Position numbers and translations under genes: made by a program. Shown here piece by piece: positions 9,401 through 18,052 of a stretch of DNA of 64,000 nucleotides. The stretch is from the NCBI GenBank assembly GCA_006503475.1, contig RSEH01000131.1, positions 1-64,000 on the forward strand, read 5' to 3'. Position 1 is the first letter of the stretch. Each line of letters begins with the position of its first letter. The stretch comes from Stentor roeselii (taxonomy: Eukaryota; Ciliophora; Heterotrichea; Heterotrichida; Stentoridae). The notes beneath the pieces were generated by a model. That model was not told where the DNA came from and searched no databases. It worked only from the letters and a program-made list of their open reading frames with translations.

Positions 9401-9527
9401 GTTCAAGACCTGTTACAAACAAGTTACTAAAAATGCAGTTTTCTGGAATTTCACGGCAAGTTTTAAATGTTCGACTGGGAATAGGCAGGGACATCGTGGA
9501 AAGACCTTTAACTGGACGAATAGCCAT
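6459..9527 (-). CDS. otubain-like N-terminus, long ER/K coiled coil and Cys-rich C-terminus
   Basis: This is a 1022-residue protein of three parts. Residues about 20-185 follow the order of segments seen in otubains (peptidase C65): a Cys-containing start PENCIFSNLF, helices, then EYLHLIEYFSTRMKVNVVVM and a final LLILYPYEYIVYH. The usual GDGNC reads IPENC, and the final catalytic His position appears to be Glu, so it is probably an inactive ubiquitin-binding fold; this is inference. Residues about 225-860 are Lys/Glu/Arg-rich helix, including 14-residue repeats at about 677-774 that would form a stable single helix. Residues about 864-1022 hold many CxxC pairs and look like RING or zinc-ribbon modules. 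The start ATG is in TATAAATG context. The stop codon abuts that of TCF25. Confidence 0.85.
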   Translation of the reverse strand: MAIRPVKGLSTMSLPIPSRTFKTCREIPENCIFSNLFVTGLEHLLIYCKGKQLSEFFSTVLSIFPFIDSSNLKNRHKEVFDDLEELFEKKQLKILNSLIFDQSFLLFLSEMQENIEIPESKSSETEYLHLIEYFSTRMKVNVVVMNGKGKEFKILVSDPMVHVTMFKGQSLLILYPYEYIVYHSNSSILNKESENCEDMRKNNESPVEKAEVSLDSLRQKSLPNSPLLFRKSPSKYPTCEELQLIRELEAENRMRTRSKVLKDRRRQVNELKKSAETQLNTNNSLTTGYSFDNSLFKNISCHDLSTRSKPSFLKSNFSIQDPSNSIREVAKELDLAKEQEKQRQIESWLKQREEEKEKQQIIASQKDFEHQERLREEIKKREEERIRDEARINEESRILEERRKEIERKIAEKRKQAEDKRKEDEKKLAEQKRILDESRQAYEKKMIEDRFLSERIQLERKSKEEKKLQDEKKIAEERKALADKRLEEVKAQMELQNIQNKKAAEIKKIENEKRIQEKAKIDEAQRELEEKNFAEVQRFLDEKKAAKERKIAEMKKVADEKKAQDEKRIAEQRKVLDEIRKSEESRIANERKALEELRTAENQKKIREDYQIAVEKKREADLKEAEDKRKEIIKEAAKNAELIKQAEEKRLLEEKMMEDKLREEQEKRRKDERLREEQERKKNEEIKKKREEERRKNEEIKKKQEEEKRKNEEIKKKQEEEKRKNEEIKKKQEEEKRKNEEIKKKQEEEKRKNEEIKKKQEEEKRKNEEIKKKLEEDEKNRKLEEEQKSSENKRLEDDQQSEKKKQERRQAEERKSEESRIIEEKKRKIEEEKRRIEEEKKQSEKRKQVSVQQEVESSNTSYCGGLYCAKCSKELKRSNYLMKCAGCSDRFLKSQFSSPSAAKVPVSRSCMNCGAKISKGEEVHCLRCFLQVKILGEDFTPCQDCVRKEQCYWIDASFGEQKDLLLCGFCDEFKCKESIILICPNCDDRICLVCLRRNPYVAQAICSHCHNRRQATILRNKK
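7204..7495 (-). repeat. in-frame 42-bp minisatellite encoding KNEEIKKKQEEEKR repeats
   Basis: Six well-preserved 42-bp units and one decayed unit lie in tandem inside the coding region of the 1022-residue gene. The spacing is constant, as seen from the recurring start of each unit near 7210, 7252, 7294, 7336, 7378 and 7420. Each unit encodes 14 residues, two heptads, alternating blocks of Glu and Lys/Arg. This is the charge pattern of ER/K single alpha helices. Copies differ only at a few third positions (TTCATT against CTCGTT), so the array expanded recently. Copy number may be polymorphic or collapsed in assembly. Confidence 0.9.
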
Positions 9528-10346
9528 TTATAGTAAATATAAGTATAAAATAATGATTCACAGTTATTGCAAAAGAACTGAAGAGGCAATATTTAAATGA
9601 AGCAACCCTAAATTATATGAAAATATCTTTGAATATTAACATTTTATAATGAAATAACTTATAAGAAATATCTTATGATGAAATATTTTATAATGAAATA
9701 ACTTCAGCGAATATAATCAGAGGTTTTAACTGATGATATTTTGAAGGGTCTTACTTATATATAATTTCTCTATATTTCGCAATAATTTGAGATCTTTTAA
9801 TATATTTACATTAAAATCATTAGTTTTGATTTATTGATGATCTGAAAATTTTAAATTAACTGCAACCAAAATTTTTATTTAATTTTTTAGATCTTTGGAT
9901 GAAATCTTTTATTTCCGCTTAAATTTGGAATTTCTACTAGAAAATCATATTTCTTGAATTATAATCTTCGAATTGATTACTGAAAGTTTATCAGTCATTG
10001 AATAAATTAGGTGTTACTATGAAAATCACATTCAAAAGAAAAATTTTAAGGTTTGTTCAATGATACTGAATTTCCTAGCACGCCCTGAATCTATTTTCTA
10101 AAATTTGTGATAACATAGAATATTTGTGGAATTTCTTCCTCACAAAACTGTAAGATTTAGCCTCTAAAGCCCATCTTAATAAGATTTTAACAAAATCAGC
10201 TCCTGACAACTCCTTTTTATTAAAGTTTCCATCAAGGTATCCTTATCAACAAATACACAAATTATATCTGCGAATTTTTGAATGATATTTAAAAAACTCA
10301 ATAAATCCTTTAAAAACTAAAAACTTCCTAAAATTTAACCATTTCA
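9528..10346. other. AT-rich spacer without a recognisable gene
   Basis: This 0.8-kb spacer lies between two minus-strand genes, upstream of the 1022-residue gene and downstream of the 180-residue gene. It is very AT-rich and has no open frame of note. A short direct repeat (ATTTTATAATGAAATAACTT) occurs twice between about 9645 and 9705. Nothing resembling a tRNA or a conserved RNA was seen. Confidence 0.6.
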
Positions 10347-10889
10347 TTAATTCCAATTATTTAAAAGCCCCTGTCTCTTCAATTCATCTAAAATAAATCC
10401 TAAATCTCCACTTTTTTTAAGATGTTCAAGACCTACCCATGTTTCCGGTAAAGAAATACAAATATCCGATTTAAAATTCTTTAAAAAAACAATCTCATTC
10501 TTATCACCCAGTACAATTTTAAACTTATCCCCAAAATCAAAAACTTCAATTCCAACTATTTTCGAATTCAATCTATTCACCTCTCTAAATTTCTCCAACA
10601 AATTCATTTTTTTCTCTAATTCCATTTGAAAACATTCAAAAATTTCACTTATCTCCATAATTTTTTTCAAATAATCCTCATTCTCAATCTCCTGTTGAAA
10701 TTTCCGTTCATATTCTTTAACTCTTTCTAAAATTTCATTAAATTCCGCAATCAACTTCGAATCAGTTTGTCGATATGCATATTCCATTGCAAAAACTTTA
10801 AGATTTTCATTAAATTCCTGATTCGCATGTTCAAAAACAAAACGATTCAACAAGTAAGTCTCTTCAGCAACTTTGTAAAAATTTTCCAT
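10347..10889 (-). CDS. hypothetical coiled-coil protein
   Basis: The 180-residue product begins at an ATG and is not recognised. Residues about 20-105 are amphipathic helix rich in Glu, Lys and Phe. Residues about 110-150 look like beta strands (KIVGIEVFDFGDKFKIVLGD), and a short helical tail follows. This mixture of helix and a small beta unit occurs in kinetochore proteins of the Spc24/Spc25 type, whose C-termini have a similar size, but the similarity is only structural and weak. It follows the next gene on the same strand by about 40 bp. Confidence 0.7.
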   Translation of the reverse strand: MENFYKVAEETYLLNRFVFEHANQEFNENLKVFAMEYAYRQTDSKLIAEFNEILERVKEYERKFQQEIENEDYLKKIMEISEIFECFQMELEKKMNLLEKFREVNRLNSKIVGIEVFDFGDKFKIVLGDKNEIVFLKNFKSDICISLPETWVGLEHLKKSGDLGFILDELKRQGLLNNWN

Positions 10890-10929
10890 TTACTAAGATC
10901 TTTCAAATCTTAATGAAATTAAAAAAAAT

Positions 10930-11727
10930 CTAAAATATTTCACAATTTTGACAAGTTGTCGAATTTTCTTCAGTTTCATTTCCGAGTTTTTCGAAGCTTT
11001 CATTGATTTTCTCGATAATTAGTTTAAGTTCGACATTTTCTGATTCTTTTTGTCTTAAGTCCTGCTCGCTTCTTTCGATTCGACTCTGGATCTTGAAGAT
11101 CTCTTGATGCAGTTCTTTTATTTGGTCGATTAGAATGTTGGAAGGGTCAGGGCCTTGTTGTTTGCAGGAGCTCATGTCGCATTCTTCGTATTTTAGGCTG
11201 TCGTGTTCTTTGTTTTCTTGTTCAAGTTTTTCTTTCATTTTTAGAATTTGCTCTTTTGTTGAGTTCGCCTCGTCGATTATCTCGACTACGGAACCTTTCA
11301 TGTCTTTTAGCTCGGTTTGGTATGATTTTAGCTCTTTTGTCGCTTTTACTCCTTCGTTTCTGCTCTTTTTGTTTAGGATTCGAAATTCTTGTAGTTTGTC
11401 TTTAACTGCTCTGCAGAGCAGGTTGTTGTTTGATTTTAGTTGCTTGAGACTAGGTGACTCAACAGATGAATCTAAATGATCATGGTCGCTAGCTACATCT
11501 GAAGACGATTCCTTCTCTTCATCAAACGAAAAACTCTGACTCGAGTCCAATCGAAGGTCTCTCCTAGAAGAAGAAATCGAGAGTTCCTTTAAAGTTTCTT
11601 CGAGTTCATTAGGGACTTCAACTCCAGAGTCCTTACTAAGATGATTGATAATATTAACCTTATCAGTGACTTCCTTGAGGAACTGTGATGAAACTCCTTT
11701 GGCTTTGTTAGTTCTTGCTTTACTCAT
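10930..11727 (-). CDS. hypothetical coiled-coil protein ending in CEIF
   Basis: The 265-residue product starts with a Ser/acidic-rich region (about 40-95). Two long coiled-coil blocks follow (about 100-180 and 200-250) with heptad-spaced Leu and Ile. A short loop between them carries two cysteines. The protein ends CQNCEIF. The final CEIF could be read as a CaaX box with a terminal Phe, but the Glu in the second position makes that uncertain. No family is recognised. It lies between RSPH9 (68 bp away, same strand) and the 180-residue gene; three minus-strand genes in a row are closely spaced. A scaffold or tether role is a guess. Confidence 0.75.
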   Translation of the reverse strand: MSKARTNKAKGVSSQFLKEVTDKVNIINHLSKDSGVEVPNELEETLKELSISSSRRDLRLDSSQSFSFDEEKESSSDVASDHDHLDSSVESPSLKQLKSNNNLLCRAVKDKLQEFRILNKKSRNEGVKATKELKSYQTELKDMKGSVVEIIDEANSTKEQILKMKEKLEQENKEHDSLKYEECDMSSCKQQGPDPSNILIDQIKELHQEIFKIQSRIERSEQDLRQKESENVELKLIIEKINESFEKLGNETEENSTTCQNCEIF

Positions 11728-11794
11728 GAAATTATTACAAAATATCTAAAAAATTCCATTAAAAGTCGAAGTCAATCTCGTTATCTAGTTTTAT

Positions 11795-12676
11795 CTAAAG
11801 CATAAAAGGCAGGTCTGCGTTTTTCACTCCTTCTCCGATATAGACACTGCCGAATCTCGAAGTTCCAGCCAAGTGGAAAGCGAAGAACCCTGGCCACAAA
11901 AAGTTCTTTAAAGTTCCTAAATTTCCACTGGGGTCAACTTGTAAACTCCATGAACCTACTGGTACATCTTTTTCAATTAAATCTAAAAAGTCATAAGTGA
12001 AAAGAGCGTCATCAGTATCTAGCTGGTCACGTTTTTCAGTACTTTGAACATTCCTAAAATGCAAATATCTCCTGATATTTCCTACTTCCTTCCTAGCAAG
12101 TCCCTCAAAAGCCTTATTCCTTGTAAGTTCATGAGCAGGAGTGATCCTAAAAGCTCCTTCAGGTACAACAGAGCAGTCATGATCAATAGCTCTAACAACA
12201 TAAGCAAGTCTATCAAGTTCAATAAAATTCTTCGGTGGGACTTTATCTTCTTCTGTAGAAGCAAGACTATCCTTATCAGCATTTTCCTCTTCTTTATTCT
12301 CTTCTTCATTTTCAACAGCAGGTGCTTCTTTGAGTATTTTTTCATGTTCACCAGTGAAGTTAACATTATGAAGTTCAACAAGTTCCTGGTCATTCGGGTT
12401 GATGGCAGAAAGTTCCACAAACTTCCAGTTCAAAGACGTGCACCAGAAAAAACGCTTATGAGGAAACTCGTATTGTCCTTTGTAGTTCAAGGACATTGCA
12501 ATGTAGTAATCCCGCGTTGAACCCTTGATCTTTCCCCAGAATAAGACTTCTTCGAATGAGTCTAACTCGTGGATTCGTAAAAGGGAAAGCTTTAAGTTCA
12601 TCTTTTCTTCGATGTTTAGGCAAACTCCTGTTGGCCAGAGAAGCGAGATGTCTTCGGAAAGGCTTGAGTGCAACAT
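11795..12676 (-). CDS. RSPH9: radial spoke head protein 9
   Basis: The 293-residue protein is similar in length to animal and algal RSP9. The fit runs from end to end. The N-terminal segment contains VLFWGKIKG followed by DYYIAMSL. The middle has LAYVVRAIDHDCSVVPEGAF, then FEGLARKEVGNIRRYLHFR. Near the end are DVPVGSWSLQVD, LWPGFFAFH and GSVYIGEGVKNADLPFML, where the last six residues match the family's invariant tail. A Glu-rich insert lies at about 120-150. RSP9 is a core subunit of the radial spoke head in motile cilia and binds RSP4/6, whose gene lies at 53.3 kb in this window. The start is in TATAAAAATG context. Confidence 0.95.
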   Translation of the reverse strand: MLHSSLSEDISLLWPTGVCLNIEEKMNLKLSLLRIHELDSFEEVLFWGKIKGSTRDYYIAMSLNYKGQYEFPHKRFFWCTSLNWKFVELSAINPNDQELVELHNVNFTGEHEKILKEAPAVENEEENKEEENADKDSLASTEEDKVPPKNFIELDRLAYVVRAIDHDCSVVPEGAFRITPAHELTRNKAFEGLARKEVGNIRRYLHFRNVQSTEKRDQLDTDDALFTYDFLDLIEKDVPVGSWSLQVDPSGNLGTLKNFLWPGFFAFHLAGTSRFGSVYIGEGVKNADLPFML

Positions 12677-12938
12677 TTTTATAACTGGAAGAATATGGAA
12701 GGAGGGTTTAGAAAGTTTTAGTTTTGATTGAGGGTTTTAGGGGATTTTTTTGGGTTAAATGGGGGTTTAGGGGGTGGGTTTTAGACGTTGGAATTTAGGA
12801 GAATTTTAGAGGGTTTTTTTGGATTGGGGATTTGGAAAGTTGATGGATTTTTATTGTTTTAGGGTTTTTAATGGAAGGATTATAGAAAAATTAGGGGTTT
12901 AGAGAAATAGTTTAAGACTCTCAGTCTGATATTTAAAT
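12677..12938. promoter_or_regulatory. divergent spacer between RSPH9 and the 133-residue gene
   Basis: The 262-bp spacer separates two divergent start codons and should hold both promoters. Its plus strand has repeated GGGTTT, AGGGTTTT and GGGGTTTA motifs between about 12715 and 12870, so the strand carrying RSPH9 reads CCCTAAAA. Similar C/A-rich runs lie upstream of several other genes here. I see no classical promoter box apart from the TA-rich few bases directly before each ATG. Confidence 0.45.
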
Positions 12939-13355
12939 ATGAACACCCTAACAGAACTTTTGAAAACCGAAACCGATCAAGAAAAAATCAAGAAAAGCTA
13001 CGAATTTTGGAAAGCTGAAGGTAAACAGCACTTATTCATCGATATCAGCATAGCACATTCAAATAAAGAAGCTCTTAAAATCATTTTGATTTCAGAAGGG
13101 CCAGAAATTTTTCAGAAAGCATATTCCAAGTAATTTCTAATAAGCATTAGTAAATTCAACCCGATGAAACTCATCGGCATGCTTGGAAAACGTGATCAGA
13201 AGTTGTTATCTCTTCAAGAATACCTCAATCAGCAGATTTTTATGTCAAAGGCTTGGGATAGAAAAAAAACATTTATTTGGATGCACAGACAGAAGAAGCT
13301 TCAACTTAAACTGCCTGAATCTTTGAACTGCTACCTGGTAAAGAATTTCCTTTAA
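12939..13355 (+). CDS. hypothetical 133-residue protein, two exons
   Basis: The exons are 12939-13129 and 13145-13355. The intron 13130-13144 reads GTAATTTCTAATAAG, 15 nt with A at position 10. Splicing gives 402 nt, a multiple of three, and joins both open frames into one 133-residue protein. Without splicing the first exon stops after 64 codons. The N-terminal half is helical and acidic-basic mixed. The second half is basic, with Trp and His residues, and ends in LPESLNCYLVKNFL. I recognise no family. It diverges from RSPH9, so the two may be co-regulated, but that is only positional. Confidence 0.75.
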
Positions 13356-13737
13356 CTAAACTTTTATTGATGAGGTTTTGCATTTGGATGATTTTTAGAG
13401 TAGGATTTTTATGGTTAAACATAAAGATCATTGTGTTCTGTTTATATCAAAGCCCAGAAATCTAATAAAAATCAAAAATTTATTATTAGGATATAAAAAC
13501 CAAGATTTTGTCATAAAGAGATGAGCTCTTTACAAAAATTTAATTTTTTATACACATTTCTCATTAAAACTAAAATATGGAATTTTAAACTTCCCTTAAG
13601 ATTCAAAAATTGAATTTTTTTTTAAATCTGACTATTAAAACAACCACAGTTTTAATTAAAACACTAATAACCAAGTAGTTTATACCTAAAACAACTAGAA
13701 AAAGTTTAAACCTTCATTCTGATAACCGTCTTAATAA
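13356..13737. other. spacer without a recognisable gene
   Basis: The 382-bp spacer between two plus-strand genes is AT-rich. The last 100 bp before the kinase start are rich in A and C (AAAACAACCACAG-like words), as is common just upstream of genes in this window. No open frame or RNA structure was recognised. Confidence 0.5.
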
Positions 13738-14943
13738 ATGTCACTACGAGATTTCGACATTCTTTCAGAAATAGGGGAAGGCGCCTACAGCAAAGTTTAC
13801 AAAGTTCGTCGAAAATCCGATCACGAGATATACGCTCTCAAAAAAGTAATCCTAAAAAAACTAAACACAAAAGAAAAAAGCAATGCCTTAAACGAAATCC
13901 GAATTCTCGCAAGTATAACCCATCCAAACGTGATATCCTACAAAGAAGCCTTCTTCGACGATGACTCTGAAAGTTTATGCATAGTGATGGAGTACGCTGA
14001 TGGTGGAGACCTATACCAAAAAATCCTCGATCATAAAAAGCGTCAAACTTACATGAGTGAGAATTTTTTATGGCACATTTTAATAAAATTAACTCGAGCA
14101 TTGAAAGCTCTGCACGATTTGAACATAATGCATCGAGACCTGAAAAGCGCCAACGTTTTTCTGACAAAAGACGGAAAAGTAAAACTCGGAGATTTGAATG
14201 TTTCGAAGGTGGCGAAAGAAGCAATGAACCACACACAGACGGGAACACCTTATTACGCAAGTCCTGAAGTGTGGAAAGACGAACCTTATGATGTTAAATC
14301 TGATATCTGGTCACTTGGATGCGTTTTATATGAAGCCGCTGCTTTGAAGCCTCCTTTTCGAGGAGAGGATATGAAAGCTCTTTATAAAAAAGTGATAAAA
14401 GGCACTTTTCCTCCTTTGCCTACTTGTTTTTCTCAGGATTTTTCAGATGTGCTTTCGTATTTTATCATTGTTGACCCGAAAAAACGCCCAAGTGCAGGAC
14501 AGGTGCTGAAAATGACCCTTGTTAATAAAAGAGTTAATATTAAAGAAGAAGGAGAAGATGCACTTAACTCGAGTCTTTTAGGAACTATTAAGTTGCCTTC
14601 GAATATCTCGAATATCACTGAACAACTACCTGAATCGAAGTACTCAAGTAAGGCAAAAAGCGAGCAGGTCACTAGCAGGTCGCCTTTGCCTCAAATAGTG
14701 ATGCTCAATAGAATGAATAGGAATAGTGATGAGGATAGCTTGCATTATCGAAATTATAGCAGGTATGAAAAACCTGCTAATGTTAGGAATATTTTGAGGG
14801 AAAATTATGGGGCTCTTAAGTTACCTAGAGTTAAGTATCCTCATCATGTTCATTCTATGCATGAGGATTTACTTAATCAACATATTAGAAGAATTGATCA
14901 GATTTTGCCGAAACAGGTTGAGAGGAAAATAAGAAGATATTAA
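13738..14943 (+). CDS. NEK-family protein kinase
   Basis: The 401-residue protein has one kinase domain at the N-terminus (about 6-260) and a basic, disordered tail. The glycine loop is GEGAYSKV (13-20), the ATP-binding lysine is K35 in ALKK, and the catalytic loop is HRDLKSANV (132-140). The metal-binding motif reads DLN (152-154) where most kinases have DFG. The activation segment TQTGTPYYASPEVW fits NIMA-related kinases, and the following SDIWSLGCVLYE is typical. Ciliates have many NEK kinases, often tied to cilia length and basal bodies. No coiled coil follows the kinase domain, unlike NEK2. The ATG is in AATAAATG context. The exact paralogue cannot be named. Confidence 0.93.
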   Translation: MSLRDFDILSEIGEGAYSKVYKVRRKSDHEIYALKKVILKKLNTKEKSNALNEIRILASITHPNVISYKEAFFDDDSESLCIVMEYADGGDLYQKILDHKKRQTYMSENFLWHILIKLTRALKALHDLNIMHRDLKSANVFLTKDGKVKLGDLNVSKVAKEAMNHTQTGTPYYASPEVWKDEPYDVKSDIWSLGCVLYEAAALKPPFRGEDMKALYKKVIKGTFPPLPTCFSQDFSDVLSYFIIVDPKKRPSAGQVLKMTLVNKRVNIKEEGEDALNSSLLGTIKLPSNISNITEQLPESKYSSKAKSEQVTSRSPLPQIVMLNRMNRNSDEDSLHYRNYSRYEKPANVRNILRENYGALKLPRVKYPHHVHSMHEDLLNQHIRRIDQILPKQVERKIRRY

Positions 14944-15225
14944 TATATATAGAGGATTTGTAATTTTAGAGTTGGGTTATTTGAGAAAGGTTTTAGAGGA
15001 TTAGGAAATTTTTTTTTGGGATTGTTTTTTTGGGGTTTTTGGATGGATGGGTAAGTTAGGGGTAGGCTTGTTGAGTTTTTATTGAAAATAATCCTTGATT
15101 GTCTACCCTGGTGGTATTTAACAAGAGATGTGGCCAACTTGAGTAATTTAAGATATTGTTATTAATGTACTAGTGTAAAGATACTCTACTCTTAACCCTT
15201 CTCTATTTCACTATAAGCTATAAAA

Positions 15226-18021
15226 ATGTCAATAGAACATTCAAAGCAAATATCCTTGATAGATTCACTTCTAACCACAAGCCAATCAGAAAGATGCGAA
15301 AAGGCAATAAAGTACTTTATATCTAAAAGTGATTCAATCGCCACTTGCACTCTTTTCCTTTCAAAATTTCTAGAATCTAAATCAAATTTATCATCAATCG
15401 ATCAAGGCAAATCGCTCGAAGCCCTTCTCTCAACATTTCCTTCAAAATTCCCATCATCTCCACTAGTCTTGTATTCCATTCACGTCTTCACAGGCGACTA
15501 TTACAAAAACTTGCAAGATTATCTACATTCCGTCCGATTCTACGAAAAAGCTTTAAACTCAATGCAAGAAATCAACATCGGGCATAAAGAAGAGCTTTCA
15601 TTAAAAACTTCAGTAATTGAATGCTATTACAACATTCAAGAATTAGAGAAAGTCTTTCATTTCTTCGACCAGGTTGAAGAAATAGTAAAAAATATTGATT
15701 TGGACCTTCAAGGAATGAAAGATTATATAAAAGTTCTTAATATTGTCGCTTTTGTTAAATGTCGAGAATCGCTATGGCGTCAGGCTGTTGTTCTTTTAGA
15801 AAAAGCGAAGGAATTTATTGAAAAAATTGATGAAAAGACTGATGTTCTTGCAAGTGGATTGAATAATTTGGCTTTATGTTATTTTAACTTAGCTGATTAT
15901 CAAAAAGCTTCCGGATTCTATGAGAAAAGCAGAGAAGTTTATGAAAAAATTCTTTTGGAGAATGACTTTTTACTTGTAACGATTAATTTAAACCTAGGAA
16001 TCTGTTTCTGTGAAGAAGCTTTATACGATCGCGCAGTAGACTGTTTGAAACTCTCAAAAAAACTCCTGAAAAAATACCATGAAAACCCTGTAGAACTTCA
16101 CAAAATCAACGTTTATTTAAGTATCAGTTACTACTACCAAAGCCTTGAAAGCAAGACGATGAATAAACTATTAAAAATTCTAAAATCTTGTCAAAATCCA
16201 AATCTTTCAATTTACGAAGTTCGACTTTCTCTTTACCTGATGGGTTTTTTTACTTTAGAAGAGAAATACTTCGAGTATTCTCTGAACGTGCTTCAACAGT
16301 CGCAGTTTTTATTCGAGACTTACATAAAAACCTCAGACATCATATCCTTACGCACTTCCCTTCATGTAGGCGAGATTTACCTGAACCAAAACAAGCTAAA
16401 CGAATCTCTTTACATCTTTGAAACTTGTCTTGACTCTTGTAATTCACACTTCTCTGAAAATAGTCAAATTTTCATAAAAACTTCTCTTTTCCTCGGGTGT
16501 AACTTAATTTTACTTCAAAGTCACAGTCAAGGAATGGAACATCTTAACAAAGCAATGAAAAAAATTAAAAAAGAAAATTTTTCAGTCCAGGTCTATTTTT
16601 TGCACACTTTTCAAAGAATCTTCGAATTGCTTCACAATGAAAAAACGCCGAAAATAATAATTTCTGAAGAAAGTTTCAGGATTTATCAAGGTTTTACTTC
16701 AGTTAATATCAAGATGAAAATTGAAGTCCTCGTCAATTTACTCGTCATGCTTGACTGGCTTCATTTTGAACGTAATGAAATGGAAAAATGTATTCATTTT
16801 CTTTACTCAGCTCTTGATTTTATAAGAAAATTTTCAATGTTTCCTGCATTATTAAGCGATTTTCATGAAAAAATCGCAGTTCGGTTTTTAATTAAAGGGG
16901 ATTACTTGAAATTCCTGCAAGAAATCAGAATTTCTTTGAAGTTTTCTACAGATTTAATGAAAAAAGAAAATATTTGTTTTCAGGTTTGCAACTGTTTTGA
17001 TTTAATTCAAGATGAAGCGATTATTTCTGAATTTATTTTAGAAAATCTAGAAATTTTAAAAAAGGCTTCAGGAGAAACTCGAATTATTTTAGCTGAAACT
17101 TGCAAAGGATTAGGAGAAAAATTTGAATATCAAGAAAAATTCGAGTTTTCTCTTCAATTTTTCCATCTTTCACTAGATTTTCAGTTAAATTTAAAGAATT
17201 TTTCAGAGCTGAAATTGGGAAAGTTGAATATTTCTATCGGAAATGTTTACTTCAAAATGAACAAAATCCAAGAATCCAATTTTTATTTCAACAAAGGGTC
17301 ACAGATCCTTTTAAAACTATCAAAAACCTCATTTAACCTAGATTTTTACGTGATTATCATAAAAAAACTTCTAAATTTAAACCGATTCTCAGAGGCAATC
17401 ATTTGGATTACCTACTCAATCACTTTATGCAAAAAGCATCAACTTCTCAATCGAGATTCTTACTTTTTATACCTCCTTCTCTCAATTTGTTATGAAATGA
17501 CTGAAAATCTTCAGTTGTCTGAAAGATCCCTTTTAAATTCCATCGATTTACTCGAAACAAAACCAGGCCCGATATCAAAAGAAGAGTCTTTAGTCTACGA
17601 AAAACTCGCAGATCTTTACACAAAACAAAAAAAACTCCCTGAAGCTTTAAAAATGCTAAAAAAGGCAAAAAATCTCCAAAAGTCCGAACTTTCTCAAAAC
17701 CAGTCCATTTTCTGGATCCTTCGAAAAACCATCAGATGCTTACTCATTTTAAAAAATTACCAAAAAGCCTACAAAAACCTTTTAACTCTAAAAAATTATT
17801 CTAAAGTTCTGATCCCTTCCAACAGTCCTGAAATTTTCGCAGTTGACTTCGAAATAGGCGAGTCTTTACTCGGGCTTGAAAAAATCGGAGAAGCGACAGA
17901 ATTGATAAAAAAAACATTAACAGCTGCAATAACTTCTCTTCCTTCTTCACATCCTTACCTTGCCTACGGCAGAGACCTGCTCTTAAAAGCCTTAAGCTGG
18001 AAAAGTTCTAATTGTCAATAA
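15226..18021 (+). CDS. large TPR-repeat protein
   Basis: The 931-residue product is almost entirely helical. Tetratricopeptide signatures recur, for example LNNLALCYFNLADYQKASGF (about 210-230), LYLNQNKLNESLYIF (about 385-405) and EKLADLYTKQKKLPEALKMLKKA (about 785-810). The spacing of repeats of about 40 residues resembles the kinesin-light-chain or FlhB-like TPR arrays common in ciliates. No catalytic or membrane segment is visible. TPR arrays bind peptides and build complexes; the partner is unknown. The stop lies only 31 bp before the start of the next gene on the same strand. Confidence 0.85.
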   Translation: MSIEHSKQISLIDSLLTTSQSERCEKAIKYFISKSDSIATCTLFLSKFLESKSNLSSIDQGKSLEALLSTFPSKFPSSPLVLYSIHVFTGDYYKNLQDYLHSVRFYEKALNSMQEINIGHKEELSLKTSVIECYYNIQELEKVFHFFDQVEEIVKNIDLDLQGMKDYIKVLNIVAFVKCRESLWRQAVVLLEKAKEFIEKIDEKTDVLASGLNNLALCYFNLADYQKASGFYEKSREVYEKILLENDFLLVTINLNLGICFCEEALYDRAVDCLKLSKKLLKKYHENPVELHKINVYLSISYYYQSLESKTMNKLLKILKSCQNPNLSIYEVRLSLYLMGFFTLEEKYFEYSLNVLQQSQFLFETYIKTSDIISLRTSLHVGEIYLNQNKLNESLYIFETCLDSCNSHFSENSQIFIKTSLFLGCNLILLQSHSQGMEHLNKAMKKIKKENFSVQVYFLHTFQRIFELLHNEKTPKIIISEESFRIYQGFTSVNIKMKIEVLVNLLVMLDWLHFERNEMEKCIHFLYSALDFIRKFSMFPALLSDFHEKIAVRFLIKGDYLKFLQEIRISLKFSTDLMKKENICFQVCNCFDLIQDEAIISEFILENLEILKKASGETRIILAETCKGLGEKFEYQEKFEFSLQFFHLSLDFQLNLKNFSELKLGKLNISIGNVYFKMNKIQESNFYFNKGSQILLKLSKTSFNLDFYVIIIKKLLNLNRFSEAIIWITYSITLCKKHQLLNRDSYFLYLLLSICYEMTENLQLSERSLLNSIDLLETKPGPISKEESLVYEKLADLYTKQKKLPEALKMLKKAKNLQKSELSQNQSIFWILRKTIRCLLILKNYQKAYKNLLTLKNYSKVLIPSNSPEIFAVDFEIGESLLGLEKIGEATELIKKTLTAAITSLPSSHPYLAYGRDLLLKALSWKSSNCQ

Positions 18022-18052
18022 TAAATCCTTATTCCTAAACCTTCATCAATAA

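Noticed and set aside
10930-10960. GTGAAATATTTTAG at the end of the 265-residue gene as a tiny intron
   Set aside because: It is 14 nt and has T at position 10; the stop inside it is taken as the true end.
12710-12880. G/T-rich GGGTTT words that look like telomere repeats
   Set aside because: The words are irregular, lie between two genes and match the C/A-G/T skew seen near other genes; there is no regular tandem array.
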